From: Acanthosepion esculentum
Lineage: Eukaryota; Mollusca; Cephalopoda; Sepiida; Sepiidae
Assembly: GCA_964036315.1 (NCBI GenBank)
Contig: OZ038509.1
Location: forward strand, 26,859,022-26,923,021
Reading direction: 5' to 3'
DNA: 64,000 bases
In this document: positions 1 through 11,188 of the stretch, in pieces
Numbering within the stretch: the stretch's first letter is position 1
How the letters are laid out: each line of letters begins with the position of its first letter
Position numbers and translations under genes: made by a program
The notes under the pieces: generated by a model
What the model was told of the DNA's origin: nothing
Seen by the model: only the letters and a program-made list of their open reading frames with translations
Databases searched by the model: none

Positions 1-360
1 CATAGACAAGATTACAGACATAATGAATGAAATATACAACAGTGGTGATATTCTGGTAGGCCTAAGTAGATCTATTTTCATAGCACTACTTAAGAAACGA
101 GTTGCAAACAAATGTGAACTCTATCGGACAATCAGCCTAAAGATATTATCACAAAATTTATCATCCAAATTCTGATTAATAGAGCATGCAGCAAAATTAG
201 ACTGAAAACAGGACAAAACAGGTATGTGATCGTTAAAGGTGCAACAACAAGGAGAATGATATCAGAAAGAGCAATGCAAATACATAAGTATTTATACCTA
301 GTCCTATAGATTACGCAAAAGTGTTTGATAAAATACGTCACAAAGTATTGCAATCTTAAC
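1..360 (+). pseudogene. LINE reverse transcriptase fragment, cut by the window edge
   Basis: Read on the plus strand with frame changes, this stretch gives the N-terminal half of a non-LTR retrotransposon RT. It includes a segment like TISL about residue 45 of the fragment and ends in motif A as IDYAKVFDKIRHK, where the first catalytic aspartate would sit. Stops and frame breaks occur between the blocks, so it is a fossil. The left end lies outside the window and the right end stops soon after motif A. The LINE C-terminus at 12090-12500 may belong to the same family. The exact clade cannot be fixed by eye. Confidence 0.7.
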
Positions 361-599
361 TTTTCTAGTTTGATATTTTTGTCAGGTTAATTCAGAAAAT
401 TACAAAATTTCTCGTCTCCAAATCTCTTGTGTTCAATTAAAAGAGAAAAAAAAAAAGCTCTAAATTACATAAAGAGGTCGTCTCTGTGCATCCTTGGCAA
501 TAAATAATTCAATATTTTTTTATTCTTTTATCATCTGGTTCTTTTTGTTTTCTGTCCCCTTGGCTTGATTTTTATTTTCCAGCAAAATTAGTCCATTCT

Positions 600-614
600 T
601 TACACACAATCACG

Positions 615-661
<47 letters not shown>

Positions 662-1015
662 TAAAAGTGAACATAGAAGTCAACACTTAGAGGCGACAGT
701 CTGTTTCATGCTAGATGCAATCGTCAGGCAACTAGTGCTGTTATTTTTCTCAACTATTTATAAATTATTCTAAGTTCACTTTTATATTTACACACACTCT
801 ATCTCTGATATTGAGCACTTTATCCCATAAATATAGCACACTTTAAGACTATATTTCTTCATATATATATATATATAAATAAACGATTGCATCTAGCATG
901 AAACAGCCTGTTGCCTCTGAGTCTTGACTTCAATGTTCACTTTTATATTTATATACACTCTCTGATATTGAGCACTTTATCCCATAAATATAGCACACCT
1001 TAGTTATATTTTTTC

Positions 1016-1063
<48 letters not shown>

Positions 1064-1070
1064 TGTATGC
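600..1070. repeat. Composite of PLE-tail repeats and (TA)n
   Basis: The block opens with a TA run (about 618-655) and closes with another (about 1018-1060). Between them a tail repeat is present on the minus strand (about 662-740) and again inverted on the plus strand (about 882-951). A second module is repeated directly at 776-862 and 937-1020; it contains TGAGCACTTTATCCCATAAA. The same modules recur at 35171-35375 and 46716-46890, so this is a dispersed family and not local duplication alone. Confidence 0.7.
681..740 (-). ncRNA. Hammerhead ribozyme-like motif in a PLE-type tail
   Basis: On the minus strand the order is helix I strand, CTGACGA, helix II, GAAA, helix III, TGTC, helix I strand. 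All conserved core positions match the hammerhead consensus. Helix III is three pairs (ACA/TGT) with a three-base loop. The distal part of helix I pairs CAGCACT with AGTGTTG, with one G-U. Helix II is weak: TGC/GCA with a T-T mismatch next to the core. The predicted cleavage lies between 695 and 694 after a GUC-type triplet. Hammerheads are known from Penelope-like elements; activity here is untested. Confidence 0.55.
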
Positions 1071-1256
1071 ATGACCGAAACACAGACACACACAAAAATT
1101 AATGGATTTATTTTTCATCCAACTTTCTAATTACTTCAAACATTAGAGTGGATACTTTGTATTTAAAATAGATGCCCCATTTTTATTTATTAAACAGTGT
1201 GTATTATAAATGTTGCCCTGTGGTACATTCGGAGAAATCTTAATAAAGGAAAAAGA

Positions 1257-1454
1257 AAATGTGTTCTCCAGCAGAGATCAAGTCTGTGTGCCTCTTGGAA
1301 GTGGAAATGACCATTTGATCCAGTGTGCTTTACAGCTCAGCCACAAAGAATGTCACCATAAGCAATGTTCTATTTTCTCTTTCACACTGGATCAAACAGT
1401 GATTCTCCCTACAAAGGGAATGCATGTTCAATTCCTGCTGGAGAACATTTTTCT

Positions 1455-1456
<2 letters not shown>
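1257..1456. repeat. Imperfect foldback of about 200 bp
   Basis: The ends share TTCTCCAGCAG in opposite orientation and the inner arms share TTTGATCCAGTGTG in opposite orientation, about 75 bp of diverged inverted repeat per arm. The right arm also contains GTTCAATTCC, a tRNA B-box-like string. A long interrupted T run follows (1443-1502). It may be two tRNA-like SINE heads in inverted order, but the family is not recognised. Confidence 0.45.
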
Positions 1457-1505
<49 letters not shown>

Positions 1506-1599
1506 TAAGATTTCTCAAATGTACAGGTTAATAAATAAAAATGTTTGGAGCTTCAGAAATTGTTGGCAGATGAGTTTTTAGAGATCGGTTTTGGCTAAT

Positions 1600-2310
1600 T
1601 GATCAGCAATATCCTTTATGCTGATTATTTTACAGTTATTTATTGAGAGATGTTTTATATCATCATAATGATGTTCACCAGCTATTTTCCTTACCATATC
1701 TCATACAGATTTTGTTTTTGTGGCAGAATTAAATCTGCTGACGTACTTTTTCCAACATTCTCTTTTGCTTTATTTTCCATGCTTTTGCAGGAAGTTGCTT
1801 AAATCATAAAGTAGAGGTTGAAATTTGTTGAAATCTCTCAAAGCTCTTCTTCTTCTGAGCATGATAGCTGTTAAAACTCATCAATGAACCAAAGTCTGTT
1901 ACATTTTTTTTTGTAATGAACTTTTAGGAATACGTTCCTTTGCAATAGATATAAGGATTTCCATATACTGTCCTTGATGCATTTACCTTCAGCTACTTCA
2001 TCAGAACATTGGTTTTTAAATTTGTCCCAGTTCGCTTCTGAAAATAAAATGTTTCTTTTATATTTTACTTTGACAATTTCCCTTTCGTTTTTCCAGAAAT
2101 CACATGTTCTAGAGTATGCTGGATGGCTTTTTCTGGCTGTTATCACATCTTATTTCATCGTGGGATTCTTCCTCAGAATGGTCTGAATCCCTTTGGCCAC
2201 ATTTTCCACATGTTGGGTGACTCCTGCAGCTATCCCTATGAAGTCCAAATTTTTGGCACCTAAAGCATCTTAGTAGCAGGAATATATTATTCCACTGGCT
2301 CAATATTATA
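1600..2310 (-). pseudogene. Jockey-type LINE ORF1 (gag-like, CCHC zinc knuckles), broken
   Basis: Two minus-strand frames join into one protein like the gag-like ORF1 product of jockey-group LINEs, which binds element RNA. The segment at 2109-2303 reads CFRCQKFGLHRDSC followed by CGKCGQRDSDHSEEES, two zinc knuckles. The first has lost its usual histidine (GHH to GLH) and the second its last cysteine (C to S). After a frameshift near 2120-2146 the other frame continues with SHPAYSRTCDFWKNEREIV, normally the third cysteine segment and linker. Further stops follow below about 1870. Loss of two ligands and the frameshift mark it as dead. Confidence 0.7.
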
Positions 2311-2680
2311 CCTTATTTTTATTATTTGGGGGAGAGGGGTTCAGGTGTGTCAAAAGTAAGGATATATGTATCAGTTATAATTGTTTCCCCTTTTCATCTT
2401 TATTATATTTTCTACATGTTTCCTATGTTCAACCAGCAAACTGTCATCTCTCAACTTTCTGTTTTAGAATTAAGCCTACTGTATAGTACCTTTCCAATCA
2501 ACAAAGGAGAAAGTTTTGCCAGCACAGTTTCTTCTTGGGACATGAACACAGAAAATCTTGGAAATTCTGTATTAATTTCTTTTACAGAATCATGGAGTGA
2601 AAGACATCTTTTGGGCTTTTTATTTTAACAATTCATAACTTTTGTGTATTAAGATTCACTGCCTCAAAATCCAAAATTGG
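2311..2680. other. No recognisable gene or repeat
   Basis: AT-rich sequence with short open frames that resemble no family I recognise. It separates the gag-like relic from the probable 5' region of the next LINE. Confidence 0.4.
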
Positions 2681-3900
2681 TATGTGTCAAGGGGTAAACC
2701 CAGTCACCATGACAGGTCAGAGCTACACAAACTAGTATACTCATATTGGAGAGAGACTCTGAGCACCTGTTAAACCGTTGTTGCATTTCCCAAATGGCAT
2801 GCTCACAGCTATGTCTAAGTCTAGATCAATTCGGACCACTGTTTAACGCCTATAAATTGGACAGAGATGGTATTTTATACCAGTGTGTATTTTGGGTATT
2901 GTAGTTATAAAATACTCTATAAATTGATATAGTTATAGATGCTATGACCAGCCAATTGGCCAGCTCTTGCCTCTCCTACTGCCCATCTAGTCCAAGTAAG
3001 GTCCAAAGCAGTGTGTTGGGAATCAGAAATAACTAACCCTGACTCCCAAAACCATCAACCACCAAGATCCCATCTCCAAACATTACAGGTTACCACCCAT
3101 GGCCAACAGGTGGCCTTGTTTTTTTTTTTTTTTGTTTATTTGGGGGGGGGGGTATTAGGGTGCAGTCAGTGTATTCTGAAGCCCCAGGCAACAGGGCATT
3201 ATGTGTGTGTGTGTGTGTGCGTTTGTGTTAAGGGTTGACTAATTTTAATGGTCCTGGTTGCCTAATTCTTTGATAGCTACCTTCCTGTGTTGAATCTGTT
3301 GCAAACAAAAAGCTATTCCCAGGACTGAGTAAAGGGTGGTATATCCTCTGGGCAGTGCCTGAAGTTTGATGGATCTCGCATCAGAAAAGAAAAGCAATTC
3401 CGGCACTAGTGAGAAGGAAACTCAAAAAAAACCTGTGATCGAAGTGGTTACCAGTTATCTTGCACCTGCTTGCCACTGGATGTTGGCCATCAAGATTTAG
3501 AGAGTGGTATATATGTTGTACAAGCAAACATCACTATACCACAATGATGTACAGATGCCATGTCAACTTAGCCTTTTTTTCTCAATGTCCTTTGGCAATA
3601 AAGGAATGGCAACATGGGCACATTTAATTGGAAGCCTACAGTCATAAATCTGCACAAAGGCAGCTGGAGTTTTATCTTAACATTGCTATCTTGCCTACAG
3701 GGGCCGATTTCAGTGGAAACTCCTGCGTCTGTGCAGCCTTATTTAGGGAGAGCACTGCTCACCCAGATTCCTGGGAAGATGCTAGAAAAGGTGCATCCAT
3801 CATTGCCTTTCATCTTTTCAAGCTGCTTAGTTTACTGCGGCTGACGGCTGTTCATCATAGCAGGAAAAAAAGTTACTACTAGAAACAGCAAAGGAATGCA
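2681..3900 (+). mobile_element. Probable 5' region of the following LINE
   Basis: This is less AT-rich than its surroundings and lies directly before the endonuclease frames. It holds a T run with a G run near 3118-3151 and a short (TG)n at about 3202-3220. Overlapping open frames at 3614-3882 have no recognised domain. Assignment to the LINE rests on position and composition only; the true 5' boundary is not visible. Confidence 0.4.
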
Positions 3901-3904
3901 TATC

Positions 3905-6900
3905 ACTCAACTTTTGCTGCTGGAATGTTAGAATATTGCTTGATATCAAAGTTTCTGGCAGGCCAGAGCGTAGAAAAGAGCTTCAGCAACTTAACATAGA
4001 CACAGCAGCACTTTCTGAAATCTGCCTATTTGATAAAGGATCAGAAGTGAAATCGGGATACACTATCTTTTGGGTTGGAAAACCAATGAGTAAGAAACGA
4101 GGAGGTGGAGTTGGTTTTGCCATTCGCTGTTCTTTGGTTGACAAACTTGATTGTCTGTCTAGTGTCTGTGACTGCATTATGAAACTGCAAGTTCCTCTTT
4201 CATGTGGACGTTATATGACTGCTTTCTCCCTATGCCTCAGCACTCCAAGAAAGTGATGAGAAAATCATGCAGTTCTATAGCACTCTTCAAGAAATCATTA
4301 CTGATATTTCCAAGGAGGAAAAACTGATTATACTTGGAGACTTTAACGCATGTACGGGAGGACAGCATGAGGTATGGGATGCAGTTGCTCGTCCTAGTAT
4401 TGGAAAAGTAAACAGCAACGACTTGAATTTATTGCATCTTTGCTCAGAGTTCAACTTGGGTATCTGTGATACCTTCTTTTACCAAAAAGAGAAGCACAAG
4501 GTAACATGGATCCATCCAAGATCTAAACACAGTCACAATAGATTTTATTGTCACCAGGAGGGATGATTTGAAGGAGGTCTGTGTGTTATGTAGCACTTAG
4601 TGTGATACCAACTACAAACTAGTCGGTGGAAATTTCAAACAGCAAGCCAAGAGAAAAGTTTGCTTGGTTGGTGCCAAAATTCCGAAGCACATTAATGTGG
4701 CAAAGCTTAGGCATTCTGGTATATGCCAGCAGCTCTCGGATGCCTTTAACAACATTACCTTTGATGACTCTTAGGAGAACTTTAAGGACCAAGTTTACTC
4801 AACTGGTGTGGATATTCTTGGACTGAATTAGAGGAAACAGAGATTGGTTTAACGAGAATGATGCCATAATTCATTAGTTACTGAAAAAAAAGCATTCTCT
4901 GCGCAAGTCACTTTTAGATACAAGTCTCACAAACAGGTGGCAAGTGGAGATATCTTTCAAAGTGCAGAAAGCAAATTTGCAACAAATGCTGAGTAACATG
5001 AAAACACATTGGTGGTCTAGCGTCTCGGTTGAAGTTCAAGATGCAGCTGGTCAGCACAGCTCAAGACAACTTTTCTGCCTGTTAAAAACTATCTTTGGTC
5101 CATCTTCAGCCTCTGTTGTTCCAGTCAAATCTAAACATTAACTAAGAACTCTCTTGGGATCATGGGGCACTGACAAGAACACTTTACCAATTTGTTCTTC
5201 ATCCCATCAGTTCTGGACGAGGCTGCTATTGAAAGTATACCACAATACAACCTTATCGTGAAGTTGGATGTTTTAGCATCAAGAGTAGAAATAGACCTTG
5301 CTTTTAGTCAGATCAACACAGTTAAATTGCCTGGTTTGGATGGCATACCAGTGGAATTATTGGGGAGTGTGAAATCAATTGTTTTCAGTCTGATTCGAAA
5401 CTGTTGGGAAGGAACCCAGTTCCTCAAGATTGAGATGATGGCATCCTGGTTACCCTATTCAAAGGTAAGGAGACCAAGTCAGAGTATGATAACCATTGTG
5501 AACTCACAATAGTTGAAACTGTTGGCAAGGTGTTAGCCAGATGACTTCTCAACAGGCTGATGTTGCATGTGTGTCCACTGGTATTACGAGAGACACACAG
5601 AGTGGTTTTCTTCACAGAGGAGGAACAACAGACATGATCATTTCAGCAAGGCAACTGCAGAAAAAATCTATGGAGCAAAACATTGGCCTATACCAAGTCT
5701 TCATAGACCTAACCAAGACTTTTGACACTGTCAATGGAGATGCTCTGTGGAGGGTTCTTGGTAAATTGGGATCCCCACTCACTTTCATCAACATGTTTAA
5801 GGAGCTCCATCATAGTATGAAAGCATGTGTTATATTCAATGGGGAACTATCCAACAAGATAGCCATGGACAATGGTGTAAAGCAGGGTGACATTTCTGCA
5901 CCCACCCTGTTGTTAATTTATTTTGCTGTCATGCTTTGGTATGCTTTTTGTGGATGCAGCATCGGAATTGGCGTTTGCTTTAGAACTACTTATTCAATTT
6001 AAGAAGATTTAATGACAGGTCAAAGAATTACCAGACACTTCTATGCAAATAATTACATGCTGTTGACACTGTCTTTGTTGCGCATACTGAGAGGGACATG
6101 CAGGTGTTGATGGACAGATACTCAATGGCGTCTACTACCTTCAGGCTTACAATAAGTCTCAAGAAAACGAAAGGGATGTTTGCTCCACTACCTGACGCGC
6201 CGTAAATTGAACCTAATATTTACATCAATGACATTAGATTGGGCATTGTTGGTACTTTTGTGTGTCTTGGCAATACCTTGTCATATGATGGATTGCTCGA
6301 TGCTGAAATACATACTCACATCCAGAAGGCTTCTGGTGCTTTTGGCAGGTTGGAAAAGCAGCTACTGTCTGATAGGGGTGTCACTTTACAAACCAAAGTG
6401 ACAGTGTACAAGATGTGTGTGCTGACTATCCCGCTATACTCATCAGGAGTATAGACAATTTACAGTCACCACCTAAAATGGCTTGAGCGATTTCACCAGA
6501 AGTGTCTGAGGAGGATCTTTTACATTAAATGGCAGTCAATGATACCTGATACTGCTCTTCGTCAGAAAGCCGACTGCTCAAATATGAAACATATGATAAT
6601 TAACTATCAGATGCATTGGGTTGAGCATGTAGTCCATATGGAAAACAGTAGATTGCCAAAGCAGTTGTTTTATGGTGACCTCACTGCTGGTGGATATACG
6701 AGGCTTAAGTCAAAGAAGAGCTTCAAGGATTGTGTGAAGAACAATCTAAAGGAGATCGGTTTGGAGATTGAGAATTGGTAGGAGATCGCAGAGAATGGCA
6801 CTGAATGGCAGAGAGCTGTTGCAGAGGATTGTGAGACATCTGAAGTAAAGAACTTGGTGCATGCAAAACAATGTCTGCGGAAAGGAATTGTAAGGAGCTT

Positions 6901-7260
6901 GGATTCTAATGTAGTGAGCTGAAAATGTGATCGTATTCTAATGTCTAAAACTGGATATGTTAATCATCTGGAATCACATGAGAGACAGCCTTCTCATGCA
7001 AGGCCACATTCGTGATTAGGTGATACTATTTGTGTGATTTGCAGCAAAGTATGCAAATATACAGCCTGATTGAAGAGACGCATTGTAGTACACAAGGAAC
7101 AGATATCACAGCATGATCTGATTAGTCCTATGAAGACACTAGAGTTTATCTGTCATCAATGTTTCAAACAATGCAAGTCGGCTGCTGGTTTGAAGAGTCA
7201 CCTTCATAGCTATTCAAATTCAAGAGGGGGCAGCAAGGAACACAGTTGGAAATGTTGATG
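3905..7260 (+). pseudogene. Degenerate LINE ORF2: AP endonuclease, RT and C-terminal zinc finger
   Basis: Consecutive plus-strand frames reconstruct the order of a non-LTR retrotransposon polyprotein. The apurinic-type endonuclease lies at about 3936-4560 and includes LIILGDFNACTGG and WIHPRSKHSHNRF. A linker covers 4620-5190. The RT covers about 5192-6450: motif A FIDLTKTFDTVN near 5700, motif B NGVKQGDISAPT near 5875, and the motif C position at 6042-6053 reading YANN in place of YADD. A thumb and C-terminal part follow to about 6900 (SGAFGRLEKQLLSDRGV, VYKMCVLTIPLYSS). A C2H2-like finger remnant, FICHQCFKQCKSAAGLKSHL, is at 7140-7210. Many frameshifts and stops plus two lost catalytic aspartates show it is dead. 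Clade is left open. Confidence 0.85.
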
Positions 7261-7294
7261 TGTGGGATGGTGATCATCTGTGAAGATGGAGCGA

Positions 7295-7539
7295 TCAGGA
7301 TGTGTGTGTGTGTGTGTGTGTGTGTATGTATGATGGTGACATTGTGCTATGTTGAAAGTACTTGGAATAAAATATGTACCAACATGGTAATTTTCTCTCT
7401 TCCTTTAATAATGACACCAAAAAGCTTGTCTGTGAATATGAAAGGATACAATTAAAAATAAGTAGACAAAACTTGTCAAAATTATTCAAAGAAACATGTC
7501 ACACACACACACATATACACACACACATATCTATGTATG

Positions 7540-7606
<67 letters not shown>

Positions 7607-7610
7607 TTCC
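7295..7610. repeat. (TG)n, (CA)n and (TA)n microsatellites
   Basis: A TG run follows the LINE end at about 7301-7330. A CA run at about 7500-7525 grades into a long TA run at about 7549-7606. No coding potential; short open frames here are translations of the repeats. Confidence 0.9.
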
Positions 7611-7860
7611 AAAGAAATGTAATACCTAAAGTTTAAAATGAATATTTAAAAAATGAAAAATCTTTCTTGAATCTTTTATTTCAGTTAAGTTTTAATTTCA
7701 AGCTGATAGATTAAATTTAATATCTGCAATAAGCAAAATACTTTGCCGTATTTCAAAACTAATTTGAATTGACTGGAAAACTTTTTCTTAAATGAATTGA
7801 ATCATTTGATAAAACTCAATAAGATATGACAAAATTTAAAAATAAAACCTGACAAATCTC
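7607..7860 (+). mobile_element. Diverged copy of the 53093-54020 DNA element, left part
   Basis: From the end of the TA run, about 220 bp match the left part of the element at 53093-54020, including TGAAAAATCTTTCTTGAA and TTTCAAGCT followed by GATTAAATTTAATAT. Similarity fades after about 7830. Both copies begin at the edge of a TA array. Confidence 0.6.
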
Positions 7861-7899
7861 TAAAAAACATAATTGCCAAGCAAGAGACATTTTTTACTG

Positions 7900-8290
7900 T
7901 TGTTCACCCAACACATGGCCCAAGAGCCATTGAGAGAGTTACTGAATGAAGTTATTGTAAGTAAATAAGAATTGACTCTAGACTTGTAGAGGTTAAGATT
8001 ACAATGATTAGAAAAGTATCCTCTTGGGAGTCTGTTTCACAAAGTAGAAGTTCTTGAGAAGATGTCTAAATTAAACTTTCTTCTTTGTAATGAAATACAA
8101 AGACAACGAAGTTGATTCAACCTTGTGGACATCACATGTCTCAGCTGTGAACGTCTGAACTGGTGGAACTAAGGAATGGATCTTCTCAGAACGTTCGTTA
8201 TAAAAATAGCAATAGAGTATCAAGAGGATTGCAACGTTTCAACTGGGGGAAAAGAGTTGGAAGGTGAAAAATAATTCTTCACCTACAAAG
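7900..8290 (+). repeat. Dispersed repeat shared with 27400-28190
   Basis: This stretch aligns by eye with 27400-27710 plus 28073-28190: the AGAGCCA start, the tract with CTGTTTCACAAAGTAGAAG, ACTGGTGGAACTAAG and the later GGGAAAAGAG. It probably derives from a retroelement end; no protein domain is visible. A third partial copy begins near 43145. Confidence 0.55.
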
Positions 8291-8840
8291 TCATAAATAG
8301 ACTCTGTTAAGCCTGGAAAAATGATTTAGAACTAAAGCTACACTCCTTACAATGTCGCAGATACTAACTTTCATTTTGAAAAAGTCCTGATTATCTTTAG
8401 AATTAACTGTAACTATATACAGATTACAAATTCTTCTCTACTGCTGATACCATGTAACCTAGTTCTATCTGTCACGTGATGCATAAAAAGATCAGCAGTG
8501 CCAGAAATACAAAAGTTAGCACTCAAATGACGTTTAAAACCAACAAACCATATCCAGAAAGTTATTTTGATTATAAATTTGCCTAAAAATATATATAAGA
8601 ATAACTTTCAAAAGATTTTGAATTAAACAGATGTCAGAGAAAGCTGCCATAAAATTATAATGAAGGTGCTGAAATATTCTAAGTTTCGACCAAGAAGCTA
8701 TTTAAAAAATTATTTGGTTAGATTTCTGGGAATTGGGTTTAGGCAAGAATTTTTTAGTATTATTTAAATAATTTGATTTCTAAAATCCATTGAACAGAAA
8801 TTAATAAATGTCTATCAAATTATTGGTGGAAGATGTAATA

Positions 8841-8873
<33 letters not shown>

Positions 8874-9198
8874 CATGTTCCAGTAAAAAGTTTATTCACA
8901 AAATAGTTATGACTAAATGATTCACAAGTTTGGAGTTCAGAATTATTTTCAACTCAGAACTAATTAATGAAAGTTGCAGAAAAGATGAATTCTGAATTAT
9001 CTTATCTACTAAAGATTTTTAATGCTAAATTAAAAAATTAACACCAACTCATTTTGTTCAGGAATTCATGGGTTTTGATAACTTTGATTTTGAATCCAGT
9101 TAAAATTATTTCTTTCACTCACAAGTTCATGTATTCAGTTTTCAGTTTTTTTAAAGATAGTAAAAGACTGGTTAGTTATGTAACGGGAATGATCAGAC
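8291..9198. other. AT-rich DNA, no recognised feature
   Basis: Unique-looking AT-rich sequence with a pure A run at about 8852-8873. No conserved frame or known repeat was recognised. Confidence 0.4.
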
Positions 9199-9533
9199 TG
9201 AAGATTAAAGATCTGTCTATATTTCTGAGAAGAGGTATTATGTACACTATTTACATTATTCAAACTATTGTCCTCGTCTTTGTCGCCATGTTTATCACTT
9301 CTTCAGTATCTGTCTATATTTCTAAGATGAGGTATTATGTACAGTGATTGAGGTATTATGTGAGTGATAAACATGGCGACAAAGTTGAGGACAATAGTCC
9401 GAATAAAGTAAATAGTGTACATAATACCTCATCTCAGAAATATAGACAGATACTGAAGGGCCGGAATGTAATAAATATGGCGACAAAGATGAGGACAATA
9501 GTCCGAATAATGTAAATAGTGAAGATTAAAGAT
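9199..9533. mobile_element. Inverted PLE-tail insertion with 14-bp target-site duplication
   Basis: The direct repeat TGAAGATTAAAGAT stands at 9199-9212 and again at 9520-9533. The 307 bp between are PLE-tail sequence only: about 9213-9301 on the minus strand, a partial second minus copy at about 9303-9342, an opposite-strand copy at about 9361-9452, and a further plus-strand piece to 9519. The left and right copies pair as an inverted repeat of about 90 bp. No coding part of the element is present. Confidence 0.7.
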
Positions 9534-9539
9534 TTTAAG

Positions 9540-10050
9540 TATTTTGTGCAACAAAAAAAATATCAGAGTAATGTAAAAATTTTTTAAAATCTAACTGGCC
9601 CTTCACTATGCCTGAGTACAAGATGGCCAACGCTTTGTCGAGTCTGCATACAACATAGTTGACGCTTCATCTGAAGCTGACTTGTGCCCAACTAAGTTTA
9701 CCATAATGGAGAGTTATGTACAGCAAGATTAATTTCTCATCCTTGTTTGTTTTGATTGAAAAACAGGTCATCATCAAGCTGACTGGGGAGAGAGAACAGG
9801 ATGCAGCAAATGACCAGAACTATTTGGCACCTTTAACTCTTGCTCATTGCCTGCAAGAGCCAAGAGAAAGATAAGATAGATTTAGGCCTTTCCAAAATGG
9901 CATTGGTGTATAATGAAGACAAACTTGTTTCAGACAGAATTTGCTTGCCAAGTCAAAAGTCATAGACTAACACCTCAAATTCACAAAGAACTGTACCAAA
10001 TAACAGAAACCATATTCTCTTGAAAACTTCCATCACACCACCTGCACATC
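9540..10050. other. No recognised gene or repeat
   Basis: Moderately AT-rich sequence without a conserved frame or recognisable repeat. Confidence 0.35.
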
Positions 10051-10052
10051 CA

Positions 10053-10162
10053 AGCACCTGGTATTTCCAAAAAGTCACCCATCTAGGTACTGTCCAGGCT
10101 CAACATTGCTTAACTTTGGTGATGAGATGAGAACCAGTATGTCAATGTGATATGGCCGTAAG
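10053..10162 (-). mobile_element. 5S rRNA-derived SINE head (5' fragment)
   Basis: The minus strand is collinear with 5S rRNA over about 110 bases: TTACGGCCATATCAC at the 5' end, AAGTTAAGCAATGT at the internal A-box position, AGTACCTAGATGGGTGAC at the C-box position, and AATACCAGGTGC near the 3' end. Sequence downstream (minus) begins a tRNA-like part, GGTGGTGTGATGG, and then breaks off. It is a truncated copy of the family at 10461-10826 and 36066-36453. Confidence 0.8.
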
Positions 10163-10460
10163 GTTTATATAAGAAATGTCATCTCTTGGTCATCACTTTT
10201 TTTTCCACTTGCTTTCTCACAAGACCAGAGATAACTGGTAACTGCAGATAACCACAATATTTTTATATTGGTTCATGACTAATCAAAACTAGTATTATTT
10301 GTGATTTTTAATGATAAAAGCAACCAAAGGCCAAGTTTGAAAATTTATAATTGCTAGAACCAGTATTTAGCCACCAGCAATTTCATATTGCATTTTCTAT
10401 AATACAAAATATAATATGGTATATAATATAGTATAAAATGTATCATGTGGATGGTCTATT

Positions 10461-10826
10461 AATTGATTGATTTCTTTTTATGGCTTATCAACTTTTTGCA
10501 GGTTATTTAAGGTTAGAAAATATTTTTTTTATAAGAATTTTTTAAGATATAATGAATTTCCTACTAATTAACCCACGGATAATCAGAGAACAGGTAGATT
10601 CATACCTTTCCCAAGGATATTGCATGCAAATGAGTATAACAAACCCGACTGGAATTGGAACTAAGTACTCCAATTAACAATTCTGAGTTGTCATCCATTA
10701 TATCACCCAAGATTACATCACCTAGTATTCCCAAGCTGTCACCCATCTAGGTACTGATAAGGCTTGACATTGCTTAATTTTGGTGAATGTACTGGAACCA
10801 ATGTTTCAACGCAATATGGTTGTAGA
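10461..10826 (-). mobile_element. Composite 5S-tRNA SINE, near complete
   Basis: On the minus strand the element begins with a 5S rRNA-like head (10826 to about 10716). A tRNA-like middle follows, then a body containing CTTGGGAAAGGTATGAATC. It ends with ATAAGCCATAAAAAGAAATC and a short ATCA-type tail at 10461-10475. Length is about 366 bp. The 5S part is more diverged than in the fragment at 10053-10162. Internal RNA polymerase III promoter elements of both 5S and tRNA type would drive it if intact. Confidence 0.75.
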
Positions 10827-10839
10827 GGGTTGCCCAGAT

Positions 10840-11185
10840 TAACGAAAGAGTAATGTATTATTCCAATGTCTTATTTCAAACTACCAAATTGTATGTGTGA
10901 TATGTTTGTGTGTGTGCTTCACATTAAATAACACAACTAAGTCACTCAAACACAAGAGACACATACTCATATTAAATATGTGCATGCAAATTTGCATACT
11001 GACAAAGTGTGTGACAGTTTTTCTTTTATAATATAAATAAGGTCTTTTGGGGGAAAGCATTTTTAAACTAAAAAACATTTGATGACTTTCCAAATTCAAC
11101 AAACGACAAGGACAGAAAGAACTAAACAATAGGTTTGGTTTGGTTTATGGCATATCAACCCATTGGCTTATTTAATGCTGAAATT
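10840..11185. other. No recognised gene or repeat
   Basis: Plain AT-rich sequence with no conserved frame. Short GT-rich stretches occur near 10900. Confidence 0.35.
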
Positions 11186-11188
11186 TAG

